A stretch of 64,000 bases of DNA from Thiomicrorhabdus xiamenensis (GTDB lineage: Bacteria; Pseudomonadota; Gammaproteobacteria; Thiomicrospirales; Thiomicrospiraceae), in NCBI RefSeq assembly GCF_013282625.1, contig NZ_CP054020.1, positions 496,001 to 560,000 of the forward strand, written 5' to 3'. Below the pieces are notes generated by a model, which saw only the letters and a list, made by a program, of their open reading frames with translations, had not been told where the DNA came from and searched no databases. Shown piece by piece: positions 34,927-44,250 of the stretch. Position 1 is the first letter of the stretch, and every line of letters begins with the position of its first letter. Position numbers and translations under genes: made by a program.

Positions 34927-36033
34927 ATGACCCCGATCAGTAAGAAAGTAGGTGTTTTAGGTGCCGGTCAGCTGGGACGAATGCTGGCTTTGGCTGGCTA
35001 CCCGCTCGCGCAGAAATTCGCTTTTTATGGCGTAAGTGAAGACGAACCGTCGGCTTTGTTGGGCCATATGCATATGCATTCGGACGAAGCGGATAACCTG
35101 AAGCAGTTGGTCGATTTTGCCGATGTTATTACCTATGAGAGTGAGAATACCGACGTTGAGATGGTGCGCGAGATCGCCAAGACAACGCCAGTCTATCCGG
35201 GTGAAAAGTCGCTTTACGTTTCGCAGCATCGCGGTCGAGAAAAAAATCTGCTTACCGATCTGGGGATTCCGTGCGCACCTTTTGAAGTGGTGGATTCTCT
35301 GGAAAGTTTGCATAATGCCGTACAAAAAATCGGCCTTCCAGCTGTTTTGAAAACCACGACCGAGGGTTATGACGGCAAAGGTCAGGCGGTTTTGAAAAGC
35401 GAAGATCAGGTTGAGAAAGCCTGGCAGCAATTGGGTGAGCGCGAACTGATCCTGGAAGGCTTTGTCGATTTTGCCCGTGAACTGTCTATTATCGCGGTGC
35501 GCAATGCGCATAACGAGCATGTTTATTATCCGCTTATGCAGAATGTGCATCACGAAGGTATTTTGCGTTATACGATTGCGCCGGCACGCCAGATAAGTGA
35601 AGACGTACAGAAGCAGGCGGAAGAGTATATGCATAAGCTGCTGGACGAACTGGATCATGTCGGGGTGCTGACACTGGAGCTTTTCGAGACCGAAGATGGC
35701 TTGGTTGCCAATGAAATGGCTCCGCGCGTGCATAACTCCGGGCACTGGACGATTGAAGGAGCGGAAACCAGCCAGTTCGAGAATCATGTGCGCGCGATTT
35801 GCGGTTTGCCTCTGGGGTCGACTCAGCCTAAACAGCCATTGGCTGCCATGGTGAATATTATCGGTGAAACCGGTCCGGTTGAAGAGGTTTTAAAAATGCC
35901 GAAGGCGCATTTGCATCTTTACGATAAGGCGGAAAGAACGGGGCGTAAGCTAGGGCATATCAACTTGATGGCAGAGAACGAAGACGAGTTGTATCAGATG
36001 ATGCAGCAGTTGAGTGCATTTCTCCCGCAATAG
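34927..36033 (+). CDS. purK: N5-carboxyaminoimidazole ribonucleotide synthase
   Basis: ATP-grasp enzyme carboxylating AIR at N5 with bicarbonate, 368 residues. It starts KVGVLGAGQLGRMLALAGYPL. ATP-grasp marks are PAVLKTTTEGYDGKGQAVL near 138-156 and ILEGFVDFARELSIIAVRN near 178. TLELFETEDGLVANEMAPRVHNSGHWTIEGAETSQFENHVRAI near 250-290 holds the metal and substrate ligands. GGAG lies 7 nt before the ATG. It converges on the nnr gene. Confidence 0.96.
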   Translation: MTPISKKVGVLGAGQLGRMLALAGYPLAQKFAFYGVSEDEPSALLGHMHMHSDEADNLKQLVDFADVITYESENTDVEMVREIAKTTPVYPGEKSLYVSQHRGREKNLLTDLGIPCAPFEVVDSLESLHNAVQKIGLPAVLKTTTEGYDGKGQAVLKSEDQVEKAWQQLGERELILEGFVDFARELSIIAVRNAHNEHVYYPLMQNVHHEGILRYTIAPARQISEDVQKQAEEYMHKLLDELDHVGVLTLELFETEDGLVANEMAPRVHNSGHWTIEGAETSQFENHVRAICGLPLGSTQPKQPLAAMVNIIGETGPVEEVLKMPKAHLHLYDKAERTGRKLGHINLMAENEDELYQMMQQLSAFLPQ

Positions 36034-36044
36034 GTTTTAATCAT

Positions 36045-37577
36045 TTATTCAAGCAGTTTGCCGATCGAATCGAGCATTCTGCTTGGTGTGACCCCAGCGA
36101 GACCAAAAGTCTCGGCTGCCTTGTCCCCCGCATTGGCGTGCAGATAGACACCCAGACAAGCCGCCGTAAAAGGGTTCTTGTTCTGCGCCGCAAGAGCGCA
36201 GATAATTCCGCTTAACAAATCCCCCATTCCTCCAACCGCCATTCCCGGATTGCCGTCCGGACAGAGTTCCATTTGTTTGCCATCGAAGATTAAGCTGCCA
36301 TTGCCTTTTAAAACGACGATGCCGCCGTATTTTTGCTGCAGTTGGCGAATGGCGTGAGCCCGGTCGTTTTGAATATCTTCTACAGAGCAATTTAACAGGC
36401 GAGCGGCTTCTCCGGGGTGAGGCGTTAAAATCCATTCGTTATGGCCTTGTTGCAAAGTTTTGCGAATAGCGGCAATTTCCGAATCGTCTTTTTGCGCCAG
36501 AAGGTTTAGTGCGTCGGCATCCAGGATCAGGGTTTTGTTGTGTGCATTTTCGATAAGCTCTCGCAGGCTTTGCCGAGCCCAGTCATTCTGGCCTAGGCCG
36601 GGCCCGATCGCGATGGCGTCGGCTTTTGCGATTAAGGTTTTGAGATCGCTGTTCTCCGGGGCGTGGCATTGTATTTCCGGGATGTCGCGGAGATAGCCGC
36701 TGTGCGGGCTATAGATGTGAACCAGTCCGGCTCCGCAATGTAGGCTGCCGGAGGCGGCGATCTGCAGAGCGCCTTCCATTTGGCTGTTGCCGCCGATCAA
36801 TAAATCTACTCCGGCACGCCCTTTATGGTGCGTGCTGTCGGGTTTAGGGATTTTGTCGCGCCAGTAGCGCATGCCGTGCATACCGATGCTGTCGGCCAGG
36901 TTTTGTCGGTAAGCGTCATCGGGAAGGCCAAGATCGAAAAAGTGAATTTGCCCGCAAAGATCTCTGCCGTGCAGAGTGAATTGGCCTATTTTATAGGTTA
37001 TGAAACTGCAGGTGTGCTGTGCTTGAATGGCGGCACCGAGAATCCGTCCGCTGTCGCTGTCCAAGCCGCTTGGCGTATCCAAGGCAATGACCGGAAGGTC
37101 TTTTTCGTTGATCGCCTGGATAAGAGTTTGCAGTTCAGCGCTCAAAGGACGATCCAGTCCTGTTCCGAACAGGGCGTCGATAATCAACCGTTTTTCATGA
37201 TGCGTTTGTGCAGAGGGATACTTTGAGATAGATTGAATCGGGATGCCAAGAGCCTGAGCTTCTTTAAATGTTGTCAGAGCGTCATGTTGGATTTTCTGTG
37301 CATCGCCCAGCAGCCAGATGCGAGCCTCTTTGCCTTGAAGTTGAGCGAACTGCGCCAAAGCAAATCCGTCGCCGCCGTTATTACCCGTACCGCACAGAAT
37401 GTCTAATTTTCTGATATCGGGATAAAAAGCCTGCGTTGTCTGAAAAGCGTGCCAAGCGGCACGCTTCATTAATAGAATGCCCGGCATGTTTAATGACTGA
37501 ATCGCAAAACGGTCGATCTGCCGGCTCTGTTGCGCGGAGAATAAATGGGTATGGCTTAAGTTCTGCTGAGGTTCCAT
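36045..37577 (-). CDS. nnr: Bifunctional NAD(P)H-hydrate epimerase / ADP-dependent dehydratase
   Basis: Metabolite-repair enzyme that restores damaged NAD(P)H. It has 510 residues with two domains. The N-terminal YjeF_N epimerase (about 10-225) has CGTGNNGGDGFALA near 62 and ALDTPSGLDSDSG near 163. The C-terminal carbohydrate-kinase-like dehydratase (about 240-508) has IGPGLGQNDWA near 325, LDADALNLLA near 350, TPHPGEAARLL near 384 and NPGMAVGGMGDLLSGI near 450. It starts 36 bp downstream of where the VanZ-like gene's end faces it. Its end converges with purK. Confidence 0.95.
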   Translation of the reverse strand: MEPQQNLSHTHLFSAQQSRQIDRFAIQSLNMPGILLMKRAAWHAFQTTQAFYPDIRKLDILCGTGNNGGDGFALAQFAQLQGKEARIWLLGDAQKIQHDALTTFKEAQALGIPIQSISKYPSAQTHHEKRLIIDALFGTGLDRPLSAELQTLIQAINEKDLPVIALDTPSGLDSDSGRILGAAIQAQHTCSFITYKIGQFTLHGRDLCGQIHFFDLGLPDDAYRQNLADSIGMHGMRYWRDKIPKPDSTHHKGRAGVDLLIGGNSQMEGALQIAASGSLHCGAGLVHIYSPHSGYLRDIPEIQCHAPENSDLKTLIAKADAIAIGPGLGQNDWARQSLRELIENAHNKTLILDADALNLLAQKDDSEIAAIRKTLQQGHNEWILTPHPGEAARLLNCSVEDIQNDRAHAIRQLQQKYGGIVVLKGNGSLIFDGKQMELCPDGNPGMAVGGMGDLLSGIICALAAQNKNPFTAACLGVYLHANAGDKAAETFGLAGVTPSRMLDSIGKLLE

Positions 37578-37612
37578 TTTTATTACTCCTTTGGCGATCG
37601 CTGTCTTTTGCG

Positions 37613-37975
37613 TTATTTTTGAGCCTTGACGGTAAAGCGGCGATAAAGGAAGTCACCGCCTTGCAGGCTGATCAGCCACGCCATCAATGCGCCACTACTG
37701 TTGGCGAGCATGTCTTTTATATCGAAATCACGTCCGTAATGCGGTTGAATGAACTCGATCAGGATGCCGAACAGTATGATTGCTAGCAGGATAATCCAGC
37801 GTCTGTTGGCTGCGTAAGCCTGAGCAAACCAGATCATCAGCGCAAAGTAGGCGATAAAGTGATACGCCTTATCAATATTACTCACTTTGATTGTGGGAAT
37901 ATAGGGTGTTAAAACGGAAAGGTAAAAAACGCCGGCGATCAATCCCCAGCCGGTTATCAGCCATAAGCGTCGCAT
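37613..37975 (-). CDS. VanZ-like small membrane protein
   Basis: A 120-residue membrane protein with about four helices (near 5-23, 38-55, 60-78, 90-106) and the VanZ-like signature IDKAYHFIAYFALMIWFAQAY plus IEFIQPHYGRDFDIKDMLANSSGA. The family's biochemical role outside teicoplanin resistance is unknown. It lies 10 bp downstream of uppP, and nnr follows 35 bp later on the same strand. Confidence 0.82.
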   Translation of the reverse strand: MRRLWLITGWGLIAGVFYLSVLTPYIPTIKVSNIDKAYHFIAYFALMIWFAQAYAANRRWIILLAIILFGILIEFIQPHYGRDFDIKDMLANSSGALMAWLISLQGGDFLYRRFTVKAQK

Positions 37976-37985
37976 TCGAGTGTTC

Positions 37986-38795
37986 CTAGATAAACAGATA
38001 GATCAGTAGCGCGCCAAGCGCTAAGCGGTATAAGGCGAATGGTGCCATGCCGACCCGGTTGATCCACTTTAAAAACAGTGCAATGACGATGTAGGCGCTG
38101 ATAGCGGAAATCAGTGTGCCGCCGATCATTGCCTGCCATTGGACCGGATGTGCACTCTCCAGCAGGTCTTTGAGCTTCAAAATTCCGGCGCCTAAAATGA
38201 TCGGGATCGACAGAAGAAACGAGAAACGGGCGGCAGCCTGAGGCGTCAGGCCGACCAGTAACGCTGCGGTAATGGTAATGCCGGAGCGAGAAGTTCCCGG
38301 AATCAGAGCCAGAGCCTGTGCGAAGCCGATTACGGTAATGTCTTTGAAACTCAGGCTGTATTCGTCACGGATTTTTTGGCCCTTGATGTCCGACCACCAC
38401 AGCAGGATACCGAATCCGATCGTTGTGGCGGCAATAATCAGCGGATTGCGCAAGCTCTCTTCAAGCCCGTTATTGATAACAAAGCCGAAAGCGATCGCAG
38501 GTAAGGTGGCAAGAATCACCCACCATGCAAGACGGCTGTTTGATGTCGGTTGACGGGTGATCAGTGAACGCGTCCAGTCGGTTATCATAAGCCGGATGTC
38601 GTTCCTGAAATAGAGGACAACTGCGCTTAAGGTACCGATATGCACCGCAACATCAAACGCCAGTCCCTGATCTTGCCAGCCGAAAAGCTGCGGCACCAGA
38701 ATAAGGTGGCCGGAGCTGGAAATAGGCAGGAATTCGGTCAGTCCTTGAATCAGGGCCAAGACGGTGATTTGTAACCAATCTAAAACGGGTTCCAT
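37986..38795 (-). CDS. uppP: Undecaprenyl-diphosphate phosphatase
   Basis: Polytopic membrane enzyme (269 residues) that dephosphorylates undecaprenyl diphosphate to recycle the cell-wall lipid carrier. The catalytic EFLPISSSGHLILVP motif is near 21-35, and PGTSRSGITITAALLVGL near 165-182 carries the second conserved Ser/Arg segment. Overexpression confers bacitracin resistance in relatives. It follows the MidA-like gene by 15 bp and precedes the VanZ-like gene by 10 bp. Confidence 0.96.
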   Translation of the reverse strand: MEPVLDWLQITVLALIQGLTEFLPISSSGHLILVPQLFGWQDQGLAFDVAVHIGTLSAVVLYFRNDIRLMITDWTRSLITRQPTSNSRLAWWVILATLPAIAFGFVINNGLEESLRNPLIIAATTIGFGILLWWSDIKGQKIRDEYSLSFKDITVIGFAQALALIPGTSRSGITITAALLVGLTPQAAARFSFLLSIPIILGAGILKLKDLLESAHPVQWQAMIGGTLISAISAYIVIALFLKWINRVGMAPFALYRLALGALLIYLFI

Positions 38796-38810
38796 CTACT
38801 TTCTCTTTTT

Positions 38811-39998
38811 TTAAAGTTGGTGGCGCAGATCGCGGACTTTGAAGCCGATCAGGCCGTCGTCAATCTGTTTGCTTAAAGCGATAACCTTGAAATTCTCGCC
38901 CATTTCGTCCGGCATCGTTAGGGTTTTGATCTGTTGCGCAACTTTAATCTGCTCACCGATATCCGCCTGAGGGTCAACCGACATCTCCAGCAGGCCGCTT
39001 CCCATCAGGAAATTTGCCTGGGTTGTATAGCCGGCGATGCGGAAGCCGGCATCAAATCCGGCTTCGGCGACGGCGGTGAAATCAACGTGTGCGGTTATAT
39101 CCTGTAGTCCCGGATAGAAAAAGGGGTTCTGGTGGGCTCTGTGCTGATAGTGGCAGCGCAAAGTCCCCATAACCCGGGCCGGCTGGTAATATTCTTCTCG
39201 GGTATAGCCATAGTCGATCAAGAGAACCAGTCCTTTGGATAGAATCTGACTCAGGCTCTTCAGCCAAGGCCCGAGGTTGAGGTTGATTTCGGTTTCATAG
39301 CCGAGATCGGAAACCTTTCCGATATGTTTGATCAGCTGGTTGGCAAAACGCTGTAATTTGGAGTCGGTGATGGGTTGGTAATCCCAGTCGAATTCGTTTT
39401 TCGCTTCATTGTAGCAGACGTAACCCTGCAGGGCTCTCTCCGGCTCTATGCGCAGGCGTTCAAATGGCATGGCGTCGAGGACTTCGTTTGCCAGAATGAC
39501 CGCACTGATTGGCGTGGCAGGAAGTTTTTCAAGCCAGGCGACTTTATTGAACAACTCTTCGGAGAGTGTTTCGCGCAGATAGGCTTTCTGACGCTGTTGC
39601 AGGTCGGCACTGATTTCCACAATATAGTAACGATGAATGTCTTGTTCCAAGCGCTGCATTTCCAGAAGGATGTCCGCGGCCATAATTCCGCGCCCGGCAC
39701 CGAACTCGATAATGTTGGGTTCTTCAAGCTGCTCAAGTACTTGTTGTGTCTGACGAGCCAGACAACGGGAAAAGATCGGTGAAATTTCCGGAGCGGTAAT
39801 AAAGTCGCCGCCTTTGCCGATTTTAGGTAGGCTGCTACTGTAATAACCGAGATTGGGCGTATAAAGAGCCTTTTGCATGAATTGTGCAAAACTGAGCGAC
39901 CCGTGACGTTTTATCGAGGTACGGATCTTCTGGCTTAAATGTTCGCTGTATCCCTTGGCTTCTTCAGAAGGCGCCGGTAGCTTTTTGTGCTTGGACAT
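38811..39998 (-). CDS. MidA/NDUFAF7-family SAM-dependent methyltransferase
   Basis: A 395-residue arginine-methyltransferase-like protein of the DUF185 family. Marks include SLSFAQFMQKALYTPNLGYYSS near 35-56, GGDFITAPEISPIFSRCLARQ near 63-83, the SAM motif IEFGAGRGIMAADIL near 97-111, VILANEVLDAMPFERL near 165 and LLIDYGYTREEYY near 258. Mitochondrial NDUFAF7 methylates a complex I arginine. The bacterial target is not known. It lies upstream of uppP in the same direction. Confidence 0.88.
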   Translation of the reverse strand: MSKHKKLPAPSEEAKGYSEHLSQKIRTSIKRHGSLSFAQFMQKALYTPNLGYYSSSLPKIGKGGDFITAPEISPIFSRCLARQTQQVLEQLEEPNIIEFGAGRGIMAADILLEMQRLEQDIHRYYIVEISADLQQRQKAYLRETLSEELFNKVAWLEKLPATPISAVILANEVLDAMPFERLRIEPERALQGYVCYNEAKNEFDWDYQPITDSKLQRFANQLIKHIGKVSDLGYETEINLNLGPWLKSLSQILSKGLVLLIDYGYTREEYYQPARVMGTLRCHYQHRAHQNPFFYPGLQDITAHVDFTAVAEAGFDAGFRIAGYTTQANFLMGSGLLEMSVDPQADIGEQIKVAQQIKTLTMPDEMGENFKVIALSKQIDDGLIGFKVRDLRHQL

Positions 39999-40321
39999 GT
40001 TGGTTTTCTAGATTGGTTCAAAATTGCCAGCTATTATGCAATAGATAGGTAGTCTGCTCTAGAGGGTGTTGGCATTTCATGCGTAAATTTGTCTTGTTTG
40101 CGGTATTTTCAGTGCGGAAAACCGGGGGAGTGAAGGTCAGAGTGGATTTAAGTGTTTGTGCCGGTTCGACTTTTTTTGATTTCGGTCATGGCAGGAAACA
40201 TTACTCTGGTCGAAAATTTGCTTAGATTTTATTTGCGGCCTTGGAGCTTGATTTAAAGTCGCTCGAGGCAGTAAGGACACGTTAGAATGCAAAAGATGCA
40301 AAATCGCTTATAGGGAACGGG
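39999..40321. other. Gap without genes, divergent promoters expected
   Basis: No open frame or repeat was seen. The gap lies between the divergent MidA-like gene and the first FliG-C-like gene and must hold both promoters. A ribosome-binding site (ATAGGGAACGGG) precedes the 40322 start. No promoter pair was clear enough to call. Confidence 0.5.
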
Positions 40322-40786
40322 ATGCAAGTCGGTATTAAGAAAATCCATGAAAATGAGTGGCAGGTACATATTGGCTGTGCCGCGTTGAAAGTCGACCGTT
40401 TTACGCTGGCGCTGTTACAGATCACATTGGAGCATCTGATGGCTTTGGAGCAGGGTGAGCATCATTCGACACTGCAAAGCTACATTAAACTCGGTTTAAG
40501 AATTAAAGCACTTAGTCCCTCTTATCTGCAGAAGCTGCTCAGAGAATTGCAGAGTGCCGACCTGGTGATTTTGATGCGTTTGGCCGCAGATGAAACTTTT
40601 AATCAGATGGTTATGGAAAACAGCGGGGGCATACTATCACGGCAAATCAGCGACGATTTGCAGGATGCAGTTATTCCTTCGGAAGCGCTATGCAAAGATG
40701 CGATTCGTCGCATCGTGGAGAAGACGTTTGAATTGGAGGCGACGGGTGTCATCGAGTTTTTAGACGAAGAAACGCGCTATATCTGA
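40322..40786 (+). CDS. FliG C-domain-like orphan protein, copy 1 (154 aa)
   Basis: Not a full FliG. The C-terminal two thirds (about 60-150) follow the FliG C-terminal pattern: LQKLLRELQSADLVILMRLAADETFNQMVMENSGGILSRQISDDLQ..., with a final helix KDAIRRIVEKTFELEATGVIEF that parallels the EEAQQKIVxIARRLEExGxI ending of FliG. The first 55 residues form a small domain (IGCAALKVDRFTLALLQITLEHLM). The next gene has the same layout, so the pair looks like an old duplication. A soluble helical scaffold or motor-related role is inferred. No flagellar genes are nearby. Confidence 0.7.
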   Translation: MQVGIKKIHENEWQVHIGCAALKVDRFTLALLQITLEHLMALEQGEHHSTLQSYIKLGLRIKALSPSYLQKLLRELQSADLVILMRLAADETFNQMVMENSGGILSRQISDDLQDAVIPSEALCKDAIRRIVEKTFELEATGVIEFLDEETRYI

Positions 40787-40801
40787 TTAAGGGAGTGAAA
40801 G

Positions 40802-41284
40802 ATGGAAATTTCGGCAAAACACGATGAGTCGGGTGAGTTTTTATTGGAGATCGGTCCGGTGATGTTTACTCTGCCGTATGAGGTGGTGGAGAGTTTGCAT
40901 GATGTGATCGCCAAGCGCCTTAGTGCCGGTGAACAGAGCTCGCATGCGGTTCTGCAGAAAAAACTGGAATCCTACCGTACATTGGCAAATAAAATGGCGC
41001 AGGTCGATGATCGGGTGGTACAGAAGTTCGCGCCGCTGGTCAGCCCGGAGCAGTTGGTGACCATTACCCGTTTGGCCAGCGGTGAGGTTTTGTACAACAA
41101 GGTAATGCGCAATCTTTCAAAGCAGAACCAGCGTCAGTTCGCTGAGGATTATGCGGCGATGGACAAAATTACCGAAGCGCATGCTTGTCTGTATATGGAA
41201 CAGTTGATTCCGATGATTAAACGCGCTGCTCAGGAGCAAAAACAGATACATGAGCAGCTTCAGGAGACGTCTCGGGACCTTTAA
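40802..41284 (+). CDS. FliG C-domain-like orphan protein, copy 2 (160 aa)
   Basis: Paralog-like partner of the previous gene, 15 bp downstream on the same strand with a GGGAGTG ribosome-binding site. The N-terminal domain (IGPVMFTLPYEVVESLHDVIAKRL) aligns with IGCAALKVDRFTLALLQITLEHL of copy 1. The remainder (DDRVVQKFAPLVSPEQLVTITRLASGEVLYNKVMRNLSKQNQRQFAEDY) follows the FliG-C helices (DDRxIQKILREV...LALALKGA...KIFxNMSKRAAExLxED). The EHPQR torque motif region was not recognised. The gene ends 1 bp before the convergent folB. Confidence 0.7.
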   Translation: MEISAKHDESGEFLLEIGPVMFTLPYEVVESLHDVIAKRLSAGEQSSHAVLQKKLESYRTLANKMAQVDDRVVQKFAPLVSPEQLVTITRLASGEVLYNKVMRNLSKQNQRQFAEDYAAMDKITEAHACLYMEQLIPMIKRAAQEQKQIHEQLQETSRDL

Positions 41285-41285
41285 G

Positions 41286-41654
41286 TTACTCCTGTCGGCT
41301 GCGTTGAATAATGAGCCCGACGGTTTTTGCCTGAGGAACCGCTTGCGGTTTACCTATCTTGATTTTGAGATGACGGATCGCGCTGAAACGCGAAAACAGT
41401 TCTTCAGTTAGCTGTTCCAGAAGGGTTTCCAAAAGGTCAAACCGGCTATTGCCAGCCCATTCGATAATAAAGTCGGCCACTGATTTGTAGTCGACGGTAT
41501 CTTCAATCTGATCGCTTTTTGCCGCATTGGCAATCGGTACACTCATTTCAAGATCGAAAATCAGCGGTTGCCGCTGTTGTTTTTCCCAGTCATAGATGCC
41601 GATAATCGCGTCGGTTTTCAGACCTTCAATGTAGATAATGTCGTGCACATCCAC
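41286..41654 (-). CDS. folB: Dihydroneopterin aldolase
   Basis: Tetrahydrofolate pathway enzyme converting dihydroneopterin to hydroxymethyl-dihydropterin, 122 residues. DIIYIEGLKTDAIIGIYDWEKQQRQPLIFDLEM near 4-36 carries the conserved Glu and Tyr. DYKSVADFIIEWAGNSRFDLLETLLEQLTEEL is near 49-80, and the Lys lies in LKIKIGKPQAV near 95-105. Divergent from plsY, as in E. coli (folB-plsY). Confidence 0.95.
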   Translation of the reverse strand: MDVHDIIYIEGLKTDAIIGIYDWEKQQRQPLIFDLEMSVPIANAAKSDQIEDTVDYKSVADFIIEWAGNSRFDLLETLLEQLTEELFSRFSAIRHLKIKIGKPQAVPQAKTVGLIIQRSRQE

Positions 41655-41818
41655 TCCTTGCAGTTACGTTGATGCTCATGGATCGTATTGTAATGATTTT
41701 ATCTGCCCGGTTTTCTTTTTCCTGAACAAGCGGGTAGAATTGCTGCCGATTCAAATTCAATAGGCTCCTGATAATAAAAGGTAAAAACAGAAAATCAGGG
41801 CTTTTAGGGGAGTAAATA

Positions 41819-42412
41819 ATGGGTTATGAAATTTATCTTGCGGTAGCGTTGTCCTATCTGCTTGGATCGGTGTCGGCGGCAATTATTGTCTGTCGGGTTA
41901 TGGGGTTGGGCGATCCACGCGAAGGTGGCTCCGGGAATCCTGGCGCGACCAATGTTAAACGTTTGTATGGCAATAAACCGGCTGCGGTAACTCTGTTTGG
42001 GGATATGCTTAAGGGCGTGATTCCGGTTGTGCTTGCTTATCAGCTGGGCTTTTCCAATGCGGAAGTGTTTGTCATCGGCTTTGCGGCTTTTATCGGACAC
42101 TTGTATCCGCTGTTTTTCGGTTTTCGTGGCGGTAAAGGGGTGGCAACGATGATGGGCGTGCTTTTGGCGCTCTCTTTTCCGGCCGGTCTGGCGGTGGTGG
42201 CAACCTGGTTATTTGTCGCCAAGGTCTTGAAAATTTCATCGCTTTCCGCGTTGGTCGCATCCCTATTGGCTCCAGTGTATATTTATTTTATCGATGCGGA
42301 AATGAGTTGGGTGATCGGTTCGGCGGTTATGACGTTGATTCTGTTTTGGCGTCATCGCAGTAACATTCAACGTCTGCTTAACGGTGAAGAAAGTCTGATT
42401 AAAAAGAATTGA
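41819..42412 (+). CDS. plsY: Acyl-phosphate:glycerol-3-phosphate acyltransferase
   Basis: Membrane enzyme starting phospholipid synthesis from acyl-phosphate, 197 residues with about five helices. Motif 1 is GSGNPGATNVKRLYG near 38-52, motif 2 is the FGDMLKGVIP region near 60-72, and motif 3 is GFRGGKGVATMMGVLLAL near 102-118. An AGGGGAG ribosome-binding site precedes the ATG. It converges on tsaD through a shared terminator. Confidence 0.95.
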   Translation: MGYEIYLAVALSYLLGSVSAAIIVCRVMGLGDPREGGSGNPGATNVKRLYGNKPAAVTLFGDMLKGVIPVVLAYQLGFSNAEVFVIGFAAFIGHLYPLFFGFRGGKGVATMMGVLLALSFPAGLAVVATWLFVAKVLKISSLSALVASLLAPVYIYFIDAEMSWVIGSAVMTLILFWRHRSNIQRLLNGEESLIKKN

Positions 42413-42438
42413 TTCGCTGTTAACGTCATCGGTCAAAA

Positions 42439-42471
42439 CAAAAACGCCCGAAAATTTCGGGCGTTTTTGTT
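42439..42471. terminator. Bidirectional terminator between plsY and tsaD
   Basis: ACAAAAACGCCCGAAA/TTTCGGGCGTTTTTGT is a 16-bp near-perfect palindrome with A- and T-runs on the two sides. Confidence 0.93.
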
Positions 42472-43501
42472 AAAAATCGATCGGTGGGAGTTCTTCAAGC
42501 GACCAGCGCGGTGTGGCCGAAAAGTTAAGTCCCTGTTCTTCACCAGCCATCAGGCGCTGCGCGCCGGCGTAAGCGATCATTGCGCCGTTATCAGTGCAGA
42601 ATTCCAAACGAGGGAAAAATGCTTCTCCACGACGTTTTTTCATCAGGTTTTGCAGTTTTTCGCGGATTTCGCGGTTGGCACTGACACCGCCGGATACGAC
42701 CAGTCGATTCAGTCCTTCCTGTTCCAGAGCACGTTTGCACTTGATTGCCAAAGTGTCGGCAACCGCCATCTCAAAAGCACGGCAGATGTCGGCTTTGGTT
42801 TGCAGTGTTGCATCATTCTCTTTTTGGGCTTGTTTCCATGTATTCAAGGTGTAGGTCTTCAGCCCGCTGAAACTCATATCCAGCCCCGGTCGGTCGACCA
42901 TTGGACGCGGAAATTTGTAGCGTTCACTATTGCCTTGTAAAGCCAGTTTGGAAACTTCCGGGCCGCCGGGGTAGCCGAGGTCGAGAAGCTTGGCTGTTTT
43001 ATCGAACGCTTCTCCTGCAGCATCGTCGAGGGTGTCCCCTAAGAGTCGGTAACGGCCTATGCCGTCAACGCGGATAATCATGGAGTGTCCACCGGAGACC
43101 AGTAGGCAGATAAAAGGGAACTGGGGTTTATTTTCTTCCAGCATCGGAGCCAGTAAGTGGCCTTCCATATGATGTACGCCGACGGCAGGAATATTCAGAG
43201 AAAAAGCGAGGCTCCTTGCAACCGAAGCCCCGGTTAATAAGGCGCCGATAAGCCCTGGTCCTGCCGTGTAGGCAATGCCTGACAGATCGCTGATTTGTCG
43301 TTCTGCCGCCTTTAAGGTGTCCTGTATTAGAGGAATAATGCGGCGGATATGGTCGCGTGAAGCGAGCTCCGGTACGACGCCGCCATAAAGCGCATGCAAT
43401 TCAACCTGACTGTAAAGTCGGTGTGCCAATAATCCGTTTTCGCCGTCATAGAGCGCGATGCCGGTCTCATCGCATGAACTTTCAATTCCCAATACAAGCA
43501 T
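42470..43501 (-). CDS. tsaD: tRNA N6-adenosine threonylcarbamoyltransferase
   Basis: Catalytic subunit for t6A37 synthesis on ANN-decoding tRNAs, 343 residues. ASKHA fold with [16 protein letters not shown] near 4-19, metal histidines in [11 protein letters not shown] near 110, VSGGHSMII near 134, [19 protein letters not shown] near 164, [13 protein letters not shown] near 270 and [12 protein letters not shown] near 300. The ATG at 43501 gives the family start. A longer frame to 43573 is rejected. Divergent from rpsU, as in E. coli. Confidence 0.96.
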   Translation of the reverse strand: MLVLGIESSCDETGIALYDGENGLLAHRLYSQVELHALYGGVVPELASRDHIRRIIPLIQDTLKAAERQISDLSGIAYTAGPGLIGALLTGASVARSLAFSLNIPAVGVHHMEGHLLAPMLEENKPQFPFICLLVSGGHSMIIRVDGIGRYRLLGDTLDDAAGEAFDKTAKLLDLGYPGGPEVSKLALQGNSERYKFPRPMVDRPGLDMSFSGLKTYTLNTWKQAQKENDATLQTKADICRAFEMAVADTLAIKCKRALEQEGLNRLVVSGGVSANREIREKLQNLMKKRRGEAFFPRLEFCTDNGAMIAYAGAQRLMAGEEQGLNFSATPRWSLEELPPIDF

Positions 43502-43859
43502 TAACTGTTTTCTCTCGGTAGAGGCAGAGGGCCTCGGGTTAAAGGTGGATAAAGAGTGGATGAATTTTAACAAAAAACCACGGAGAAACCTGGCATTAGC
43601 GCATCATTGTCTGTGCGTAGAATAAATTATGCCCTTATTCTGGTTTAAGGCCGATTGTCATCCGTTGCTCTGGTTCCGTCTTAGTGTCGGAAGAGAGGAA
43701 TGCTTTTTGGGAGTAGTTTGGGGGAGTAGATGGGTGGTGCGTCAAGTTTAAATTGATATTAAGTTGTTGAAAACGTTTTTAATCTTGAGTTTTCTGCGTG
43801 GGGAATCCGCAGTTGGGAAAATTATTCCGCCTGATTGGCAAGATTCTCTGTAAAAAGGT

Positions 43860-43888
43860 TTGCAAAAAAATCAGGGTAAATTTATAAT
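43860..43888 (+). promoter_or_regulatory. rpsU operon promoter
   Basis: TTGCAA (43860-43865) and TATAAT (43883-43888) with a 17-bp spacer. The transcription start would be near 43895, about 120 nt before rpsU. The rest of the 516-bp gap from tsaD (43502-44017) shows no further gene. Confidence 0.8.
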
Positions 43889-44017
43889 TCTGCGTTTTCA
43901 GCTATTTCCTGATTCTTGCGAGGGAAAGAAAGGGCGTCTCGAATAGAATGTAGAGATATGCGTCATGTCATGCGGCCCTGAGCGATAGAATTTCAAAGAA
44001 TTTAAAAGGTAATTATT

Positions 44018-44233
44018 ATGCCAAGCGTAAAAATCCGTGATACAGAACCATTTGACGTAGCTCTACGTCGTTTTAAACGTGCTTGTGAGAAAGCCGGTGT
44101 ATTGACCGAAACTCGTAAGCGTGAATTTTATGAAAAGCCAACTTGGGCGCGTAAGCGCATGAAAGCGGCTGCAGTTAAGCGTCTTGCTAAGCGCCTAGCT
44201 CGCGAAAACCGTCGTACTACTCGTCTTTACTAA
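44018..44233 (+). CDS. rpsU: 30S ribosomal protein S21
   Basis: A 71-residue basic ribosomal protein needed for initiation on natural mRNAs. [41 protein letters not shown] and the C-terminal [18 protein letters not shown] are characteristic. It is first gene of the macromolecular synthesis operon, followed 17 bp later by yqeY. Confidence 0.98.
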   Translation: MPSVKIRDTEPFDVALRRFKRACEKAGVLTETRKREFYEKPTWARKRMKAAAVKRLAKRLARENRRTTRLY

Positions 44234-44250
44234 TCCATAGGACTTTACTT

